A stretch of DNA of 64,000 nt from JABDBL01 sp963845445 (GTDB lineage Bacteria > Cyanobacteriota > Vampirovibrionia > Obscuribacterales > Obscuribacteraceae), in the NCBI GenBank assembly GCA_963845445.1, contig CAWJSE010000003.1, forward strand, positions 866,198 through 930,197. Direction: 5' to 3'. Shown here piece after piece: positions 54,000-63,604 of the stretch. Positions within the stretch are counted from its first letter, which is position 1. Every line of letters begins with the position of its first letter. The notes below the pieces were generated by a model that saw only the letters and a program-made list of their open reading frames with translations, was not told the origin of the DNA and made no database searches. The position numbers were made by a program, and so were the translations under genes.

Positions 54000-54590
54000 A
54001 TGAGTGAAAGTCAATCAAATAGCAAATTGTGGTGCGGAACAATACCAATACCAGAAGCAATAGAAAGAGCGAAAAACATCAAACTATTGTTGATGGATGT
54101 AGATGGCGTTTTAACTGATGGCAAAAGTTATTATTTGCCTGAGCCTGCTGGCGGTGCTTATGAAAGTAAGGGTTTTGACTGCCACGACGGATTAGCTTTT
54201 CACTTGTTAAATGATGCCAGTATTGCTACCGGTTTTATCAGTGGCAGAAAATCGCAGGCTGTTGACGTACGGGCGGCAAATATGAATGTAAAATATGTGC
54301 GTCAAGGAAATTTGCAAAAAGAAAAAAACTACCAAGATATTCTGCAATTGTCGGGTGTAAGCGATAATCAAGTGGCCTATATTGGTGATGATTTCCCGGA
54401 TGTGATCTTGCTCAAAAGAGTAGGTTTGGCCTGTGTTGTTGCTAATGCCAGAAGTGAAGTAAAAAACTATGCGCAGTTCATTACTCAAGCACCTGGTGGT
54501 CAAGGTGCTATGCGCGAAGTAAGTGAATTGATCTTGAAAGCACAGAATAAATGGCAAGCTGCTATTGAAAAATATGGACTAGCTAAATAA
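54000..54590 (+). CDS. kdsC: 3-deoxy-D-manno-octulosonate 8-phosphate phosphatase
   Basis: HAD phosphatase releasing Kdo for lipopolysaccharide. 196 residues. LLLMDVDGVLTDGKSYYLPE (D33 and D35), FHLLNDASIATGFISGRKSQ, and GDDFPDVILLKRVGLACVVANA. The C-terminal GGQGAMREVSELIL is the KdsC active-site tail. Implies an LPS-bearing outer membrane. Note the insertion PEPAGGAYESKGFDCHD, compared with the usual FNVRDG. Confidence 0.88.
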   Translation: MSESQSNSKLWCGTIPIPEAIERAKNIKLLLMDVDGVLTDGKSYYLPEPAGGAYESKGFDCHDGLAFHLLNDASIATGFISGRKSQAVDVRAANMNVKYVRQGNLQKEKNYQDILQLSGVSDNQVAYIGDDFPDVILLKRVGLACVVANARSEVKNYAQFITQAPGGQGAMREVSELILKAQNKWQAAIEKYGLAK

Positions 54591-54927
54591 GCTGTCTAGT
54601 TAAAGGATGATGATAAAGACACGGCATTAGATTTCTGACTTATTGCCGTTTTAAGCATTTGGGTGGTCTATCCAGTCATTCCTTTGCTTTATTCTCTATA
54701 AAATATTACTAATAGTCCGCCACTTATCTTGCAAGCAGAGAGAACCTTATTGTTTGCATTGTGCAATGCTATTAAATTGTTTACTATTTCTAATTTTTTG
54801 CTTTCATGGTCAAACTTAGAAGCATTAATTACAGTTTGGACAAGCTAAAAAGAGTTACACTGCAATAGGATGCCTACGATTAAGGGCATACTTTTAGTAA
54901 ATATCAGCCGATTTAGCTGTCAGAACA
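54591..54927. other. gap without recognised features
   Basis: About 340 AT-rich bases between kdsC and amrS. No RNA gene, repeat or terminator with a clear stem is visible. Confidence 0.4.
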
Positions 54928-56097
54928 ATGTCGAATAATGGATCTATAGAACCAAGTAAAACCGGTGCCGCTTACCCAGGACGCTACTGGCACAGCGTAC
55001 AAGTCCCCGCTGTACAAATGGTGGGAGCAGCAAGCGGCAGCCCTAGTGCTGAAGAGACGGTGCCAGCTATTTATTGTGATCTATGCCCACGTGCTTGTGT
55101 TTTAAAAGACGGTGACCGCGGTTTTTGCTTTGTGCGCAAAAACGAAGGCGGTCAAATGATCCTAACTACATATGGCTCAAGCACTGGCTTTTGTATAGAT
55201 CCGATCGAGAAAAAACCTTTAAATCATTTTTTACCTGGCACCAGTGTGCTATCTTTTGGCACTGCGGGTTGCAACTTGGGCTGCCAATTTTGTCAGAACT
55301 GGTCGATAAGCAAATCTCGTGAAATAGAAATTTTAAGTGAGAAAGCCAGCCCGGAAGACATTGCGCAAGCGGCAAAAAAACACGGCTGTAGCAGTGTTGC
55401 TTTTACTTACAATGACCCGGTAATCTGGGCAGAATATGCTATAGACACAGCCAAAGCTTGCCACCAATTGGGTTTAAAAACAGTAGCAGTTACCGCTGGT
55501 TACATAACTCCTCAAGCACGCCCTGAATTTTATTCGGTTATGGACGCGGCCAATGTTGATTTAAAAGGCTTTACTGAAGAGTTTTACAAGAAGCTCACCT
55601 TGTCTCATCTTGAGCCGGTGCTGGATACTTTGCGCTGGTTAAAGCATGAAAGTAATGTTTGGTTTGAGATTACTAATTTAGTTATTCCAGATGCTAATGA
55701 TAATGCCGACGACATGGAACGCATGTGCTATTGGATTTTAGACAATCTAGGTGATGAAGTGCCTGTTCATTTTACTGCTTTCCACCCAGATTTTAGATTG
55801 AACGATCGCGGTCCTACTCCAGCCGATACTTTGATAAAAGCTAGACAACAAGCTCTTAAAGCCGGATTAAAGTATGTCTATACAGGCAATGTAAATGATA
55901 AAAGTGGTGGCAGCACTTATTGTCCACATTGCCAGACTGGCCTGATTGAAAGAGACTGGTACGAAATAGGCAAATACAATCTTAAAGGCAATAAGTGCGG
56001 CCAATGCGGACAGCTTATACCTGGCTTATTTTCAGAAAAAAGTGTTCCCGGAAATTGGGGACGGAAAAGAGTGCCAGTTGATTTAAGTCATTCTTGA
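54928..56097 (+). CDS. amrS: AmmeMemoRadiSam-system radical SAM enzyme
   Basis: 389 residues. Radical SAM motif CxxxCxxC at C115, C119 and C122 (GTAGCNLGCQFCQNWSISKS) with the preceding FLPGTSVLSFGTAG, characteristic of AmrS. An N-terminal CDLCPRAC site (~50-57) and two C-terminal CxxC pairs (CPHC ~330, CGQC ~356) could bind metal. The Memo and AMMECR1 partner genes are not in this window. Reaction unknown in the family. Confidence 0.9.
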   Translation: MSNNGSIEPSKTGAAYPGRYWHSVQVPAVQMVGAASGSPSAEETVPAIYCDLCPRACVLKDGDRGFCFVRKNEGGQMILTTYGSSTGFCIDPIEKKPLNHFLPGTSVLSFGTAGCNLGCQFCQNWSISKSREIEILSEKASPEDIAQAAKKHGCSSVAFTYNDPVIWAEYAIDTAKACHQLGLKTVAVTAGYITPQARPEFYSVMDAANVDLKGFTEEFYKKLTLSHLEPVLDTLRWLKHESNVWFEITNLVIPDANDNADDMERMCYWILDNLGDEVPVHFTAFHPDFRLNDRGPTPADTLIKARQQALKAGLKYVYTGNVNDKSGGSTYCPHCQTGLIERDWYEIGKYNLKGNKCGQCGQLIPGLFSEKSVPGNWGRKRVPVDLSHS

Positions 56098-56454
56098 GCT
56101 TTACATCTATACATTTATACATTCTACTGGGCGGCTCCGCCGTCTCAGTCGCTTCTTTCATTTTGATTCCTTTTTTCAACTTCACGCTAGCTGCGCTAGC
56201 TTTTAATTTGCGTTTTTTCTATTAGCTATCGAAAATCTCTTTAATATCTAAAGCAAAAGCCGACTAAGAACCGCCAACCAACCGACACTCAGCACATATG
56301 TCATCACTGGTCAATTTTACATTTTGAACATATCCACTTGATTGAGCTTATTCACTAATGACAGTGTTAGGTGTGTTCGAAAACATAGTTTTTGATAGGA
56401 GATTTTTACGCGTTGAAAGTTTGATCGCCGGTCTGTCTTTTTTCCGTTCGATGA

Positions 56455-56476
56455 CAGCTAGAAACGTTTCTAGCTG
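56455..56476 (+). promoter_or_regulatory. 22-bp perfect palindrome upstream of the 56510 gene
   Basis: CAGCTAGAAAC followed directly by GTTTCTAGCTG, ending 34 bases before the ATG. Candidate operator or 5' hairpin. The preceding ~300 bases show nothing else. Confidence 0.55.
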
Positions 56477-56509
56477 GCTTGAGCAAGATCACTTCGACAG
56501 GGAACAACA

Positions 56510-57634
56510 ATGAACGGTCCTATTTTTTTCTCTCTGGACGGAGTCCAGCACAGCCTTACCGATGGAGACGTTCTCGGCTGTATCGACCACGGTGGCACTG
56601 GTGGCGACGGTATCATTGGTACCTTCATCCCCGCGAGGAACGGGGTTGAGGTGCAGTACCGCGAAAAGTTCGGAGCGACAGTTGCTCCACCACAAGTGCT
56701 CGTTGAATTGGTCGAAAACAGCCACCTCAATCCAACACGCGTTATTTACGGTGTGGCAGCAGCGGTGAAGAAAAACCGCTCCGCAGCCTCGGACAACATG
56801 CTCTACGATGTCGACGGGAATGAACTGGGCCGCTCGTTGCCCTCAAGACCCCGGCTCAGGGTTCGCAATGACTACGGCTTGGTGACAGAACGCTTCACCC
56901 AGCCGGTCGCCGTGCGCCAGACATTCGTTCTGCAGCCAGGAAAGAGCCGCGAGCGCATTGAGGTCATCACGGCCGCGGGAGCGGGCAGTGGACTGGGAAC
57001 CGGCCGCCTTCGCTTGCTGGAAGGAGGTGGTCACGTTGTTGATGAGATCGAGGGCAGCCATGGTCGACTGGCCGTTCGCTTCGATCCGGACGCGGCAATC
57101 AACCAGTTGGAGCTGCTGCCCTGGTGGCACGAGCACTATGGTCCCCCCAATTGGGACAGGGTGCTTTGCGCCGGCGGGCTGCTCAAGCTGCTGGACTTCG
57201 TGGTGGAAACGGGCGGCTACACTCTTCCCACCGACCTCGAGCGACTGGTCAAAGGGGAGATGACCGACACCAAAGCGCACCAAGCCCGCTTGCTGATGAC
57301 GGGCTACGCATTGGCTGGTTCCGACACTGTCTGTGCAGCAACCATTATCCTCTTCCTGGATCTGCTTGGGGGCTTCCTGCAAAATGCCGCTTGCCTGCAT
57401 GGTCTCAGAGAGGACAATTACCGCATCGCCCTGCTCGGAGGCGTGCTCACTGGCTGGCTCAAGAACAAGCAGTTCTGGCCCCAATTCGGCAGGTACCTCC
57501 TGAGCAGCTTCTGCTCGACGGTGGAACCGGTCGACAAAAAATGGCTGGCGGGTCTGTCAATTACCATCGTCAAAGAGCACCGATTGTTCGCTCTTCACGG
57601 AGCGACCATTGCAGCTGCTTGCCTGGCGGCATAA
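56510..57634 (+). CDS. GC-rich protein, glucokinase-like C-terminal half
   Basis: 374 residues. The second half, IALLGGVLTGWLKNKQFWPQ, then LAGLSITIVKEHRLFALHGA and TIAAACLAA, follows the end of glucokinases (GGV.IAGG......F...F, I.V......A.LGA..AA). The helix with FLDLLGGFLQNAACL resembles their dimer region. The N-terminal half (DGVQHSLTDGDVLGCIDHGG) is not clearly a kinase domain. SD weak (CAGGGAA). Could be a diverged glucokinase or an unrelated fold; sugar context supports the former. Confidence 0.5.
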   Translation: MNGPIFFSLDGVQHSLTDGDVLGCIDHGGTGGDGIIGTFIPARNGVEVQYREKFGATVAPPQVLVELVENSHLNPTRVIYGVAAAVKKNRSAASDNMLYDVDGNELGRSLPSRPRLRVRNDYGLVTERFTQPVAVRQTFVLQPGKSRERIEVITAAGAGSGLGTGRLRLLEGGGHVVDEIEGSHGRLAVRFDPDAAINQLELLPWWHEHYGPPNWDRVLCAGGLLKLLDFVVETGGYTLPTDLERLVKGEMTDTKAHQARLLMTGYALAGSDTVCAATIILFLDLLGGFLQNAACLHGLREDNYRIALLGGVLTGWLKNKQFWPQFGRYLLSSFCSTVEPVDKKWLAGLSITIVKEHRLFALHGATIAAACLAA

Positions 57635-57677
57635 GAATCTTACTGCCGGGCATGCGGGAACAAGCAGTGACTCAGTC

Positions 57678-57717
57678 AGCCCCCGGCGGATATCCGGCAA
57701 TCCAGCCGCCGGGGGCT
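57678..57717 (+). terminator. hairpin between the 56510 and 57758 genes
   Basis: Perfect 12-bp arms AGCCCCCGGCGG and CCGCCGGGGGCT with a 16-base loop, 40 bases before the next ATG. No T-run, so readthrough or a processing/stability role is possible. Confidence 0.6.
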
Positions 57718-57757
57718 ATTACCAACTAGAGCGTCAGAGCTCTAACAGGAGGCTAGC

Positions 57758-58372
57758 ATGCCCCGCGTCAAGACAAAGAAAGTTCAATTCAGCACTACCA
57801 GTGAGCTGTTTTGGCTGAGAGCTCTGCTCCCAACCGAAACTGACTTTGACAGAGACCTTGAACAAGAAACATGGTGCCGCTTGCACCCGGACCTGCCCGA
57901 TAAATACGGGCTTCTGTTTCTGGTTCGCAAGATCGAAAAGCCACTAAAAGCAAAAGCTCCTTATCTGGTTACCGTTGGGGGAATCCGGGTCATCAACACG
58001 CTGGTGGTGGACAATGACTCTAAATCCCGTATCGACGTGGACAACGGCATTGATCCCGACACCATCAAGGAGTTCGATTGCTCAACTGACGAGAATGAGC
58101 AAAACGGAAACACGCTCTATCTTGTCAGGCGCATTGATCAGAAGCAAGATCAATGCCGGGTGCAAATTGAGCTCCAAGTCGGTGATTGGTTCGAATTCCA
58201 ATTTGACTACCTGGAGGGCGAATCCTGGGGCGGACATGTAGAGCTTGTTGAGGTCGACACGATACCAGCTCTTGGAGACGAACCGGCTCACCTGGCCGCC
58301 CGATTTGAAGTGAGCTTTGATATTCTGTACCACGAAGAAGAGGGTGATGAGGATGAGGAAGAGGAGCAGTGA
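57758..58372 (+). CDS. GC-rich hypothetical acidic protein
   Basis: 204 residues, SD AGGAGG before the ATG. Alternating hydrophobic/charged strands (LLFLVRKIEKPL, YLVTVGGIRVINTLVVDND) suggest a beta-rich fold. The end is strongly acidic (EEEGDEDEEEEQ). No known family. Probably in one transcript with the glucokinase-like gene. Confidence 0.6.
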   Translation: MPRVKTKKVQFSTTSELFWLRALLPTETDFDRDLEQETWCRLHPDLPDKYGLLFLVRKIEKPLKAKAPYLVTVGGIRVINTLVVDNDSKSRIDVDNGIDPDTIKEFDCSTDENEQNGNTLYLVRRIDQKQDQCRVQIELQVGDWFEFQFDYLEGESWGGHVELVEVDTIPALGDEPAHLAARFEVSFDILYHEEEGDEDEEEEQ

Positions 58373-58392
58373 GGCTTGCCATCGCACCTGCG

Positions 58393-58448
58393 AAAGAAAA
58401 GAGAGAACCTCTTATGAGAGAAAAAGTCTCTCTTTTCTTTTGCTTTTT
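58393..58448 (+). terminator. terminator of the acidic protein gene
   Basis: Perfect 14-bp arms AAAGAAAAGAGAGA (58393-58406) and TCTCTCTTTTCTTT (58427-58440), then TGCTTTTTG. Confidence 0.85.
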
Positions 58449-58856
58449 GAGCTAAGTGGCCGTATATAAGTACGGCTATTCACGCGAGCCGCGCTAGATC
58501 TAAATGAAAATTCATTTTGATCAATTGAATTATAAATATCAAATAAAGGCGAAATCAACAAATATTGCCAAACTATTGGCTAACAAAGGTTTAGGGCGGG
58601 CTAAATAGAACTTGCATTTACTACCAAAAGAGTAGCACTATAGATCAATACTTCTTTGTTTCATCAGGAGATCGTACCCATAATTCAGTAGGCGCCATAG
58701 CTTGATTTTGATGTATCCCCATTGCGCTCTGCGATGGAATACATAGATGCAAACGCCTCGGGTCCTAGCTTCTATCAAGCAAGTCTGGAATACCGATAGC
58801 GTCTGACTGTAACTACATGAAGTACTACCAAGTCCTTTCTTCCGGAGCACACGACA
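58449..58856. other. gap before the 58857 gene
   Basis: About 400 bases. A small inverted repeat GCCGTATATAAGTACGGC lies near 58460. The last ~150 bases are upstream region of the next GC-rich gene. No gene or RNA is recognised. Confidence 0.4.
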
Positions 58857-59345
58857 ATGGCATCCTCATCCTCGATCGGAACCACTGGCTCAGCGACGGC
58901 CCCGACTTCGCCCCAAGACGAATCGTCAAAGAGTGTCAAGCAATTCGACGTCGATTTCGGCAAGTTGTGCGTGGCGATCGAAGCACAACTGAAAGGTCCA
59001 GCGAATGCTTTCGACCTCGAGCGAATCTTGCCCAAGGTGGGGCAAATCCGGAAGGATATCCGCAATCTCCGGGACCTCGCCCAGGTTTGCAGGGACAAGG
59101 GAAAGTTGAAGGGACAGGTCGAAACTGCTCTTGAACGGTGGAAGTCCCTAGACTGCTACACCAAGGGTTTGCAGAAGTCGACCATCTTCACCACCCTGTT
59201 CAAAGCCGCTCGCGACAGCTTCGTGGGAGTCCTGCAAACGATGGTGTACGACAAGATGGAGTCGGGGGACAAGAAGTACCTACGAACCTTCTTCCCCACT
59301 CCCGAGTACAAGCCGGATGTGGACGGGCCTGAGGCGAAGAAGTAA
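58857..59345 (+). CDS. GC-rich helical hypothetical protein
   Basis: 162 residues, CCGGAG about 8 bases before the ATG. Ser/Thr-rich first ~25 residues, then mainly helical (FDLERILPKVGQIRKDIRNL, LKGQVETALERWKSL), with a basic C-terminus. No family recognised. Immediately followed by a perfect terminator. Confidence 0.6.
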   Translation: MASSSSIGTTGSATAPTSPQDESSKSVKQFDVDFGKLCVAIEAQLKGPANAFDLERILPKVGQIRKDIRNLRDLAQVCRDKGKLKGQVETALERWKSLDCYTKGLQKSTIFTTLFKAARDSFVGVLQTMVYDKMESGDKKYLRTFFPTPEYKPDVDGPEAKK

Positions 59346-59363
59346 ACAGATATCGGCGGAACG

Positions 59364-59405
59364 ACGCCTGGGACCCTCGCTAGCCAGCGACCCCAGGCGT
59401 TTTTT
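59364..59405 (+). terminator. terminator of the 58857 gene
   Basis: Perfect ACGCCTGGG (59364-59372) and CCCAGGCGT (59392-59400) followed by TTTTTC. Confidence 0.92.
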
Positions 59406-59554
59406 CATTTCTATTTTTATTTCTACTGTCCTTCAAAAAGGGTGAATTCCAACTGCAGGGGAAGTTCAAACTCCCAAAACAAACACAGCCGAAAAAATAT
59501 CAAAGAATGAAAATCCTTTGATATTTCGGTAATATTCTTTTGTAATGTCAAGCC

Positions 59555-59728
59555 TTACGAACGCCGTTTCCGGGCAGCTTCGGCTTTTCTTTTTCTTTTT
59601 ACGCTAGGTTTTTCGTAGCGTTCACGTCTTTTTATTTCAGACAAAATTCCTGCTTTTTGAATCTTTTTCTTGAAACGCTTCAAAGCGCCTTCAATACTTT
59701 CTCCTTCAGCAACTCTAACCTCTGACAA
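59555..59728 (-). CDS. rpsU: 30S ribosomal protein S21
   Basis: 57 residues from a TTG start at 59728, eight bases after AGGGGTG. VRVAEGESIEGALKRFKKKI, then GILSEIKRRERYEKPSVKRK and a basic tail RKAEAARKRRS are unmistakable bS21. It is short and therefore easy to miss. S21 takes part in translation initiation with S1. Confidence 0.93.
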   Translation of the reverse strand: MSEVRVAEGESIEGALKRFKKKIQKAGILSEIKRRERYEKPSVKRKRKAEAARKRRS

Positions 59729-59857
59729 TTAATATCACCCCTGTTTTACAACCAAATCGGTCAAACGAAAATATCGACAATATATATTCAAACTAGCATA
59801 TTATCACGCCGTTTAGGTCTGACAAGCATTAACAGTAAAAAACGAAATAGAACGAGA

Positions 59858-60409
59858 CTATTCTAACTTTGTTTTCCCTTTGTTTCCTTGCACATAACCG
59901 TCGTCCAAAAGCTTTTTGTCGGCTGGCAATGGAATTTCGACAGTATTAATATTCTTACCAAACCTCTCCATAGCACGTACAAAAATTGGAAATTGGAAAT
60001 GGTATCGCTTGTCATAAGTAATAGCTACCGGCGCAAATTTATTGCCGCCATTAAGCAAGTAATTCAAAGTATCTATACCCGGCAGTCCCATTAAATCGCA
60101 GCCAGCGGCGATAAATAGTACTGCAATCGCAAAATAAATAGGTCCCATAATAAAATGAACCCACAGCCCTTGAGCTTCTCGAATAAGGGTGCGCTTGGGG
60201 GGAGGATCGTCCCTATTCACTGGTCTTTTTTTTCCTACAACCGGGCTGGGCGGCGGCGGAGTATGAATTAAAACCAGCGAAATTATACTAAGTGGTAAAA
60301 ATCCTGCCCAATAGTTAATCTTGCCAGACACGCAAGCACGATAACAACGGTAGGCAAAAGAAATACCCAGTAGCGTAACAATGATTCCAATTATTAGAGA
60401 GATAGACAT
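59858..60409 (-). CDS. membrane protein of unknown function
   Basis: 183 residues. Hydrophobic segments at ~1-22, ~33-50 and ~88-112. A Pro/Arg-rich loop (PPPPSPVVGKKRPVNRDDPP) separates the second and third. The C-terminal ~70 residues are soluble and end in charged residues. No family recognised. Backbone composition; divergent from aspS. Confidence 0.65.
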   Translation of the reverse strand: MSISLIIGIIVTLLGISFAYRCYRACVSGKINYWAGFLPLSIISLVLIHTPPPPSPVVGKKRPVNRDDPPPKRTLIREAQGLWVHFIMGPIYFAIAVLFIAAGCDLMGLPGIDTLNYLLNGGNKFAPVAITYDKRYHFQFPIFVRAMERFGKNINTVEIPLPADKKLLDDGYVQGNKGKTKLE

Positions 60410-60567
60410 TTTTTACATTAGTAATTAAGTGGCTTCACCATCCACTACATACCCATTATACGGAAATTTGTCCAAATAGTAGTGTAATTCGTCACAAATA
60501 AGGCTAGACGATTGTTCCAAGTACAGGGGCCCTTTAAAATGGTGCCGGTAAGGGAGATTGTCCTAGA

Positions 60568-62379
60568 TTGAATAAGAAGATTCCGCGCAGCTATTGTGAG
60601 CAAATTACTAGCCAATCATTAGATAAGCAAGTCCGTCTTTGCGGCTGGGTGCACGTCCGGCGAGATTTAGGCGGATTGGTCTTTATTGAATTGCGTGACC
60701 ATACCGGACGTGTGCAATTAGCCGCTGATCCCAAGCGAAACCCAGCCGTGCATGAAGTTTTTCTTTCTTTGCGTTCAGAATATGTTATTGCCGCCCAAGG
60801 GGTGGTGCAGAAACGTCCTGCCGATAGCAGCAATGCAAATTTAAAAACAGGTGAGTTTGAGATTTATCCAGAAACCGTTGAATTACTAAATACTTGCCAG
60901 AACTTGCCATTTCAACTAGATGAAGCGCCTCAAGTGGATGAGTCTTTTAGGCTTAAATATCGCTATTTGGATTTAAGAAGACCGGAAATGCAGGCTAATT
61001 TTCGACTTAGACATAAAGTCATTTCAACTATTCGTGAACACTTAAATGCTCAAAATTTCACTGAGATCGAAACACCAATTTTAACTAAAGCCACTCCAGA
61101 AGGGGCACGAGACTTTCTTGTACCAAGCAGACTAAATGCCGGACTATGGTATGCCTTGCCCCAATCGCCGCAGCTTTTTAAGCAAACACTGATGATAAGC
61201 GGCTTTGATCGATATTATCAAATTGCTCGCTGTTTTAGAGATGAAGATTTGCGTGCCGATAGACAGCCTGAATTTACACAGATAGACATAGAAATGTCTT
61301 TTATCGACGAAGAAGACATTTTGTCTACTACCGAAGTTTGGCTCAGTGCTGCCTTTAAATGCGGTGGTGTTGATATTCCCACGCCCCTACCAAGGCATAC
61401 TTTTAAGGATGTTATGGATCGCTTTGGCTCCGACAAGCCAGATATGCGCTTTGATTTAGAAATAAAGGACTTAACTAAATTGGCAGCAAAATGTCAGTTT
61501 AAAGTCTTCCAAGACGTGGCTGCCAGCGGTGGTTTTGTGCGAGCCATTAATTTGCCTGGCAAAGCAAATGATGTTTCCAGACGAACTTTGGATGAATGGC
61601 GCGATTTTGTAAAATTGTCTGGTGCACAAGGGCTTATGTGGGTAGCTTATGGGCAAGATGCTGATAGCAAGCCACAAATAAGATCGGCCGGACTAGACAA
61701 GCATTTAAGTGCTGAAGAAATGTCTGAATTACAAACCTTAGCAGGAGCAAAAACTGGCGACTTAGTTTTAATTGTTGCCGGTACATATGCGGTGGTATGT
61801 CAAGCATTAGGCCGATTGAGGCTGAAAGTAGCGGAAGAGCTCAATTTAATTGACCATACTAAAAACAAAATGTTTTGGGTGCTTGATTTTCCTATGTTTG
61901 AATACGATAAAGAAGAAAAAAAATATGTAGCAATGCACCATCCTTTTACAGCACCGCGTCCTGAAGATTTGCCTCTGTTAGAAACCGAGCCAGACAAAGT
62001 GAGAGCACGTGCCTATGATGTGGTTTTTAACGGCGTAGAATTGGGCAGTGGTTCTATCCGTATACATGATCAAGAAACACAATCACGCGTATTTAGCAGA
62101 ATTGGTATTGACCAGCAAGCAGCAAAAGAAAAATTTGGTTTTTTATTAGAAGCCCTATCTACCGGTGCCCCACCTCATGGTGGCATTGCTTTAGGTATAG
62201 ATCGCATTGTTATGCTTTTAGCCGGCGCCAAGTCTATTCGTGATGTTATTGCTTTTCCAAAAACACAATCAGGCACTTGTTTATTGACTGATGCACCATC
62301 TAAGGTATCACCACAACAATTGGCTGAGCTTAAAGTAGCCAGCTTAGTGAAAGAAAAAGACACCCCTGACAAAAAATAG
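60568..62379 (+). CDS. aspS: aspartyl-tRNA synthetase (possibly AspRS/AsnRS-type non-discriminating)
   Basis: Charges tRNA-Asp. 603 residues from a TTG at 60568 (AAGGGAG upstream). OB-fold anticodon-binding domain at ~15-110 (CGWVHVRRDLGGLVFIELRD). Class II motif 2 at ~215-240, ARCFRDEDLRADRQPEFTQI. Bacterial GAD insertion at ~290-420, and motif 3 GIALGIDRIVMLL near 540. Length and insertion mark it as bacterial type. Whether it also charges tRNA-Asn cannot be decided here. Confidence 0.95.
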   Translation: MNKKIPRSYCEQITSQSLDKQVRLCGWVHVRRDLGGLVFIELRDHTGRVQLAADPKRNPAVHEVFLSLRSEYVIAAQGVVQKRPADSSNANLKTGEFEIYPETVELLNTCQNLPFQLDEAPQVDESFRLKYRYLDLRRPEMQANFRLRHKVISTIREHLNAQNFTEIETPILTKATPEGARDFLVPSRLNAGLWYALPQSPQLFKQTLMISGFDRYYQIARCFRDEDLRADRQPEFTQIDIEMSFIDEEDILSTTEVWLSAAFKCGGVDIPTPLPRHTFKDVMDRFGSDKPDMRFDLEIKDLTKLAAKCQFKVFQDVAASGGFVRAINLPGKANDVSRRTLDEWRDFVKLSGAQGLMWVAYGQDADSKPQIRSAGLDKHLSAEEMSELQTLAGAKTGDLVLIVAGTYAVVCQALGRLRLKVAEELNLIDHTKNKMFWVLDFPMFEYDKEEKKYVAMHHPFTAPRPEDLPLLETEPDKVRARAYDVVFNGVELGSGSIRIHDQETQSRVFSRIGIDQQAAKEKFGFLLEALSTGAPPHGGIALGIDRIVMLLAGAKSIRDVIAFPKTQSGTCLLTDAPSKVSPQQLAELKVASLVKEKDTPDKK

Positions 62380-62726
62380 AACAGTTTTGTTATTTTTAGA
62401 TGCCAATCTAAACAAAACTTACTTAGCGAAACTTAGCGTTAATATCAAATGACTTTTTATTTTAGAAATCTCATAAAAAATGATTTATTTCAAGCCATCA
62501 TTGGTATTGAGCAAGATTGAAACCGGTACGAATTATCTTGATTTTGCTGCATTAAATGTGGCAAGGTTAATTACCTACATTCACTCCAAAGAAAATCTTC
62601 CAAGAACCAGCCAGACTAAAAATACTAAGAACATATTTCAACTGCTCTTAGCAGTCTGAAAAAATGGCTCTAGTGTCTGGCTTCGCTTGCACATTAACGA
62701 CTCTCACGGCCAGTCTGCTTCGATGA
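62380..62726. other. gap after aspS
   Basis: About 350 AT-rich bases without a recognised gene, RNA or repeat. Confidence 0.4.
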
Positions 62727-62745
62727 CACCGATTGTGTATCGGTG
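62727..62745 (+). promoter_or_regulatory. hairpin upstream of the 62781 gene
   Basis: Perfect CACCGAT-TGTGT-ATCGGTG ending 36 bases before the ATG at 62781. No T-run. Confidence 0.45.
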
Positions 62746-62780
62746 GGCGCACAATTGACAAAGTCCAAAGGAGAAAGTCC

Positions 62781-63275
62781 ATGCCTTTTCTGTCTACTGC
62801 TTCAGGCTCCCGTGCAGTTGGTTACGGACACATCATTGACCAAGAGCTCCCGCAGGAGGCGTTGACAGCTGTGGCGGCTCTGTGTGAGCTGATCAATAAT
62901 GGCAAGAGTGACCCTGATTTTCGCGGGCAGCTTAAGACCGCCTTGGAAGAATTGGAAAGGATTCGCCAGGTGGTGAAACATTTTACTCTACGTTACCGAA
63001 GACGGGGGTACCTCGAAGGGCTTGCGGTGCGCCATCAAGACGCCAGTTTCCAACCCATTACCTATGAGCCGTCTGGCCTTGCTTACGGACGCTGGCTTAC
63101 AGAGCTGCCGCCCGAGGTGTTCCCAGAATTTGATGACGATACGCTCGATTGGCTGGCGAATATCCTGTGCATCAGCGATGCAGAATACACTAAGCGCGTT
63201 AATAGCTACACGCTTCTCATGAAGCGAGTAGTCGATGGGCAGCGCCCCGGTAAGTCCCCAAATCGCCGCTCCTGA
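62781..63275 (+). CDS. GC-rich hypothetical protein
   Basis: 164 residues from ATG 62781 (AAAGGAGAAAG); the frame also opens at 62733. Helical region ~25-75 (EALTAVAALCELINNGKSDP, LKTALEELERIRQVV), then a mixed region with FPEFDDDTLDWLANILCISD, and a basic end. No family recognised. A weak terminator (63340-63405, ending in TTTTTCTTTTTC) follows. Confidence 0.6.
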   Translation: MPFLSTASGSRAVGYGHIIDQELPQEALTAVAALCELINNGKSDPDFRGQLKTALEELERIRQVVKHFTLRYRRRGYLEGLAVRHQDASFQPITYEPSGLAYGRWLTELPPEVFPEFDDDTLDWLANILCISDAEYTKRVNSYTLLMKRVVDGQRPGKSPNRRS

Positions 63276-63515
63276 ATTAGGCGGGCAATTCGACAAACCC
63301 AGTGGTGATGATCAGACTCAGCTAAAACGAAAATCTTGAAAAATTGTCCGAGGCGATGGCGAAATCTTTGATTGAGCTGCCGCTTTCGGAGATTTTTCTT
63401 TTTCATGGAGTCCTGCTTTGGACATTATACGTCTGAAGGAGACTTAACTAAAAATTACTGTCTTTTAAAAAGGGGGAACTCCATTCCCCCTAAACAGCGA
63501 GTTTAGCATTTAGTA

Positions 63516-63571
63516 CAAAAAGAAAAAGAGAAAAGCGAGGAAGCCAGCCGTCCTTGACTGAATCCTCGCTT
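63516..63571 (-). terminator. terminator of the edge gene
   Basis: Perfect AAGCGAGGA (63533-63541) and TCCTCGCTT (63563-63571), then TTCTCTTTTTCTTTTTG on the minus strand. Confidence 0.88.
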
Positions 63572-63604
63572 TGCCCTCGATTAGAACAGGTCCGGCCGCT
63601 CGAC

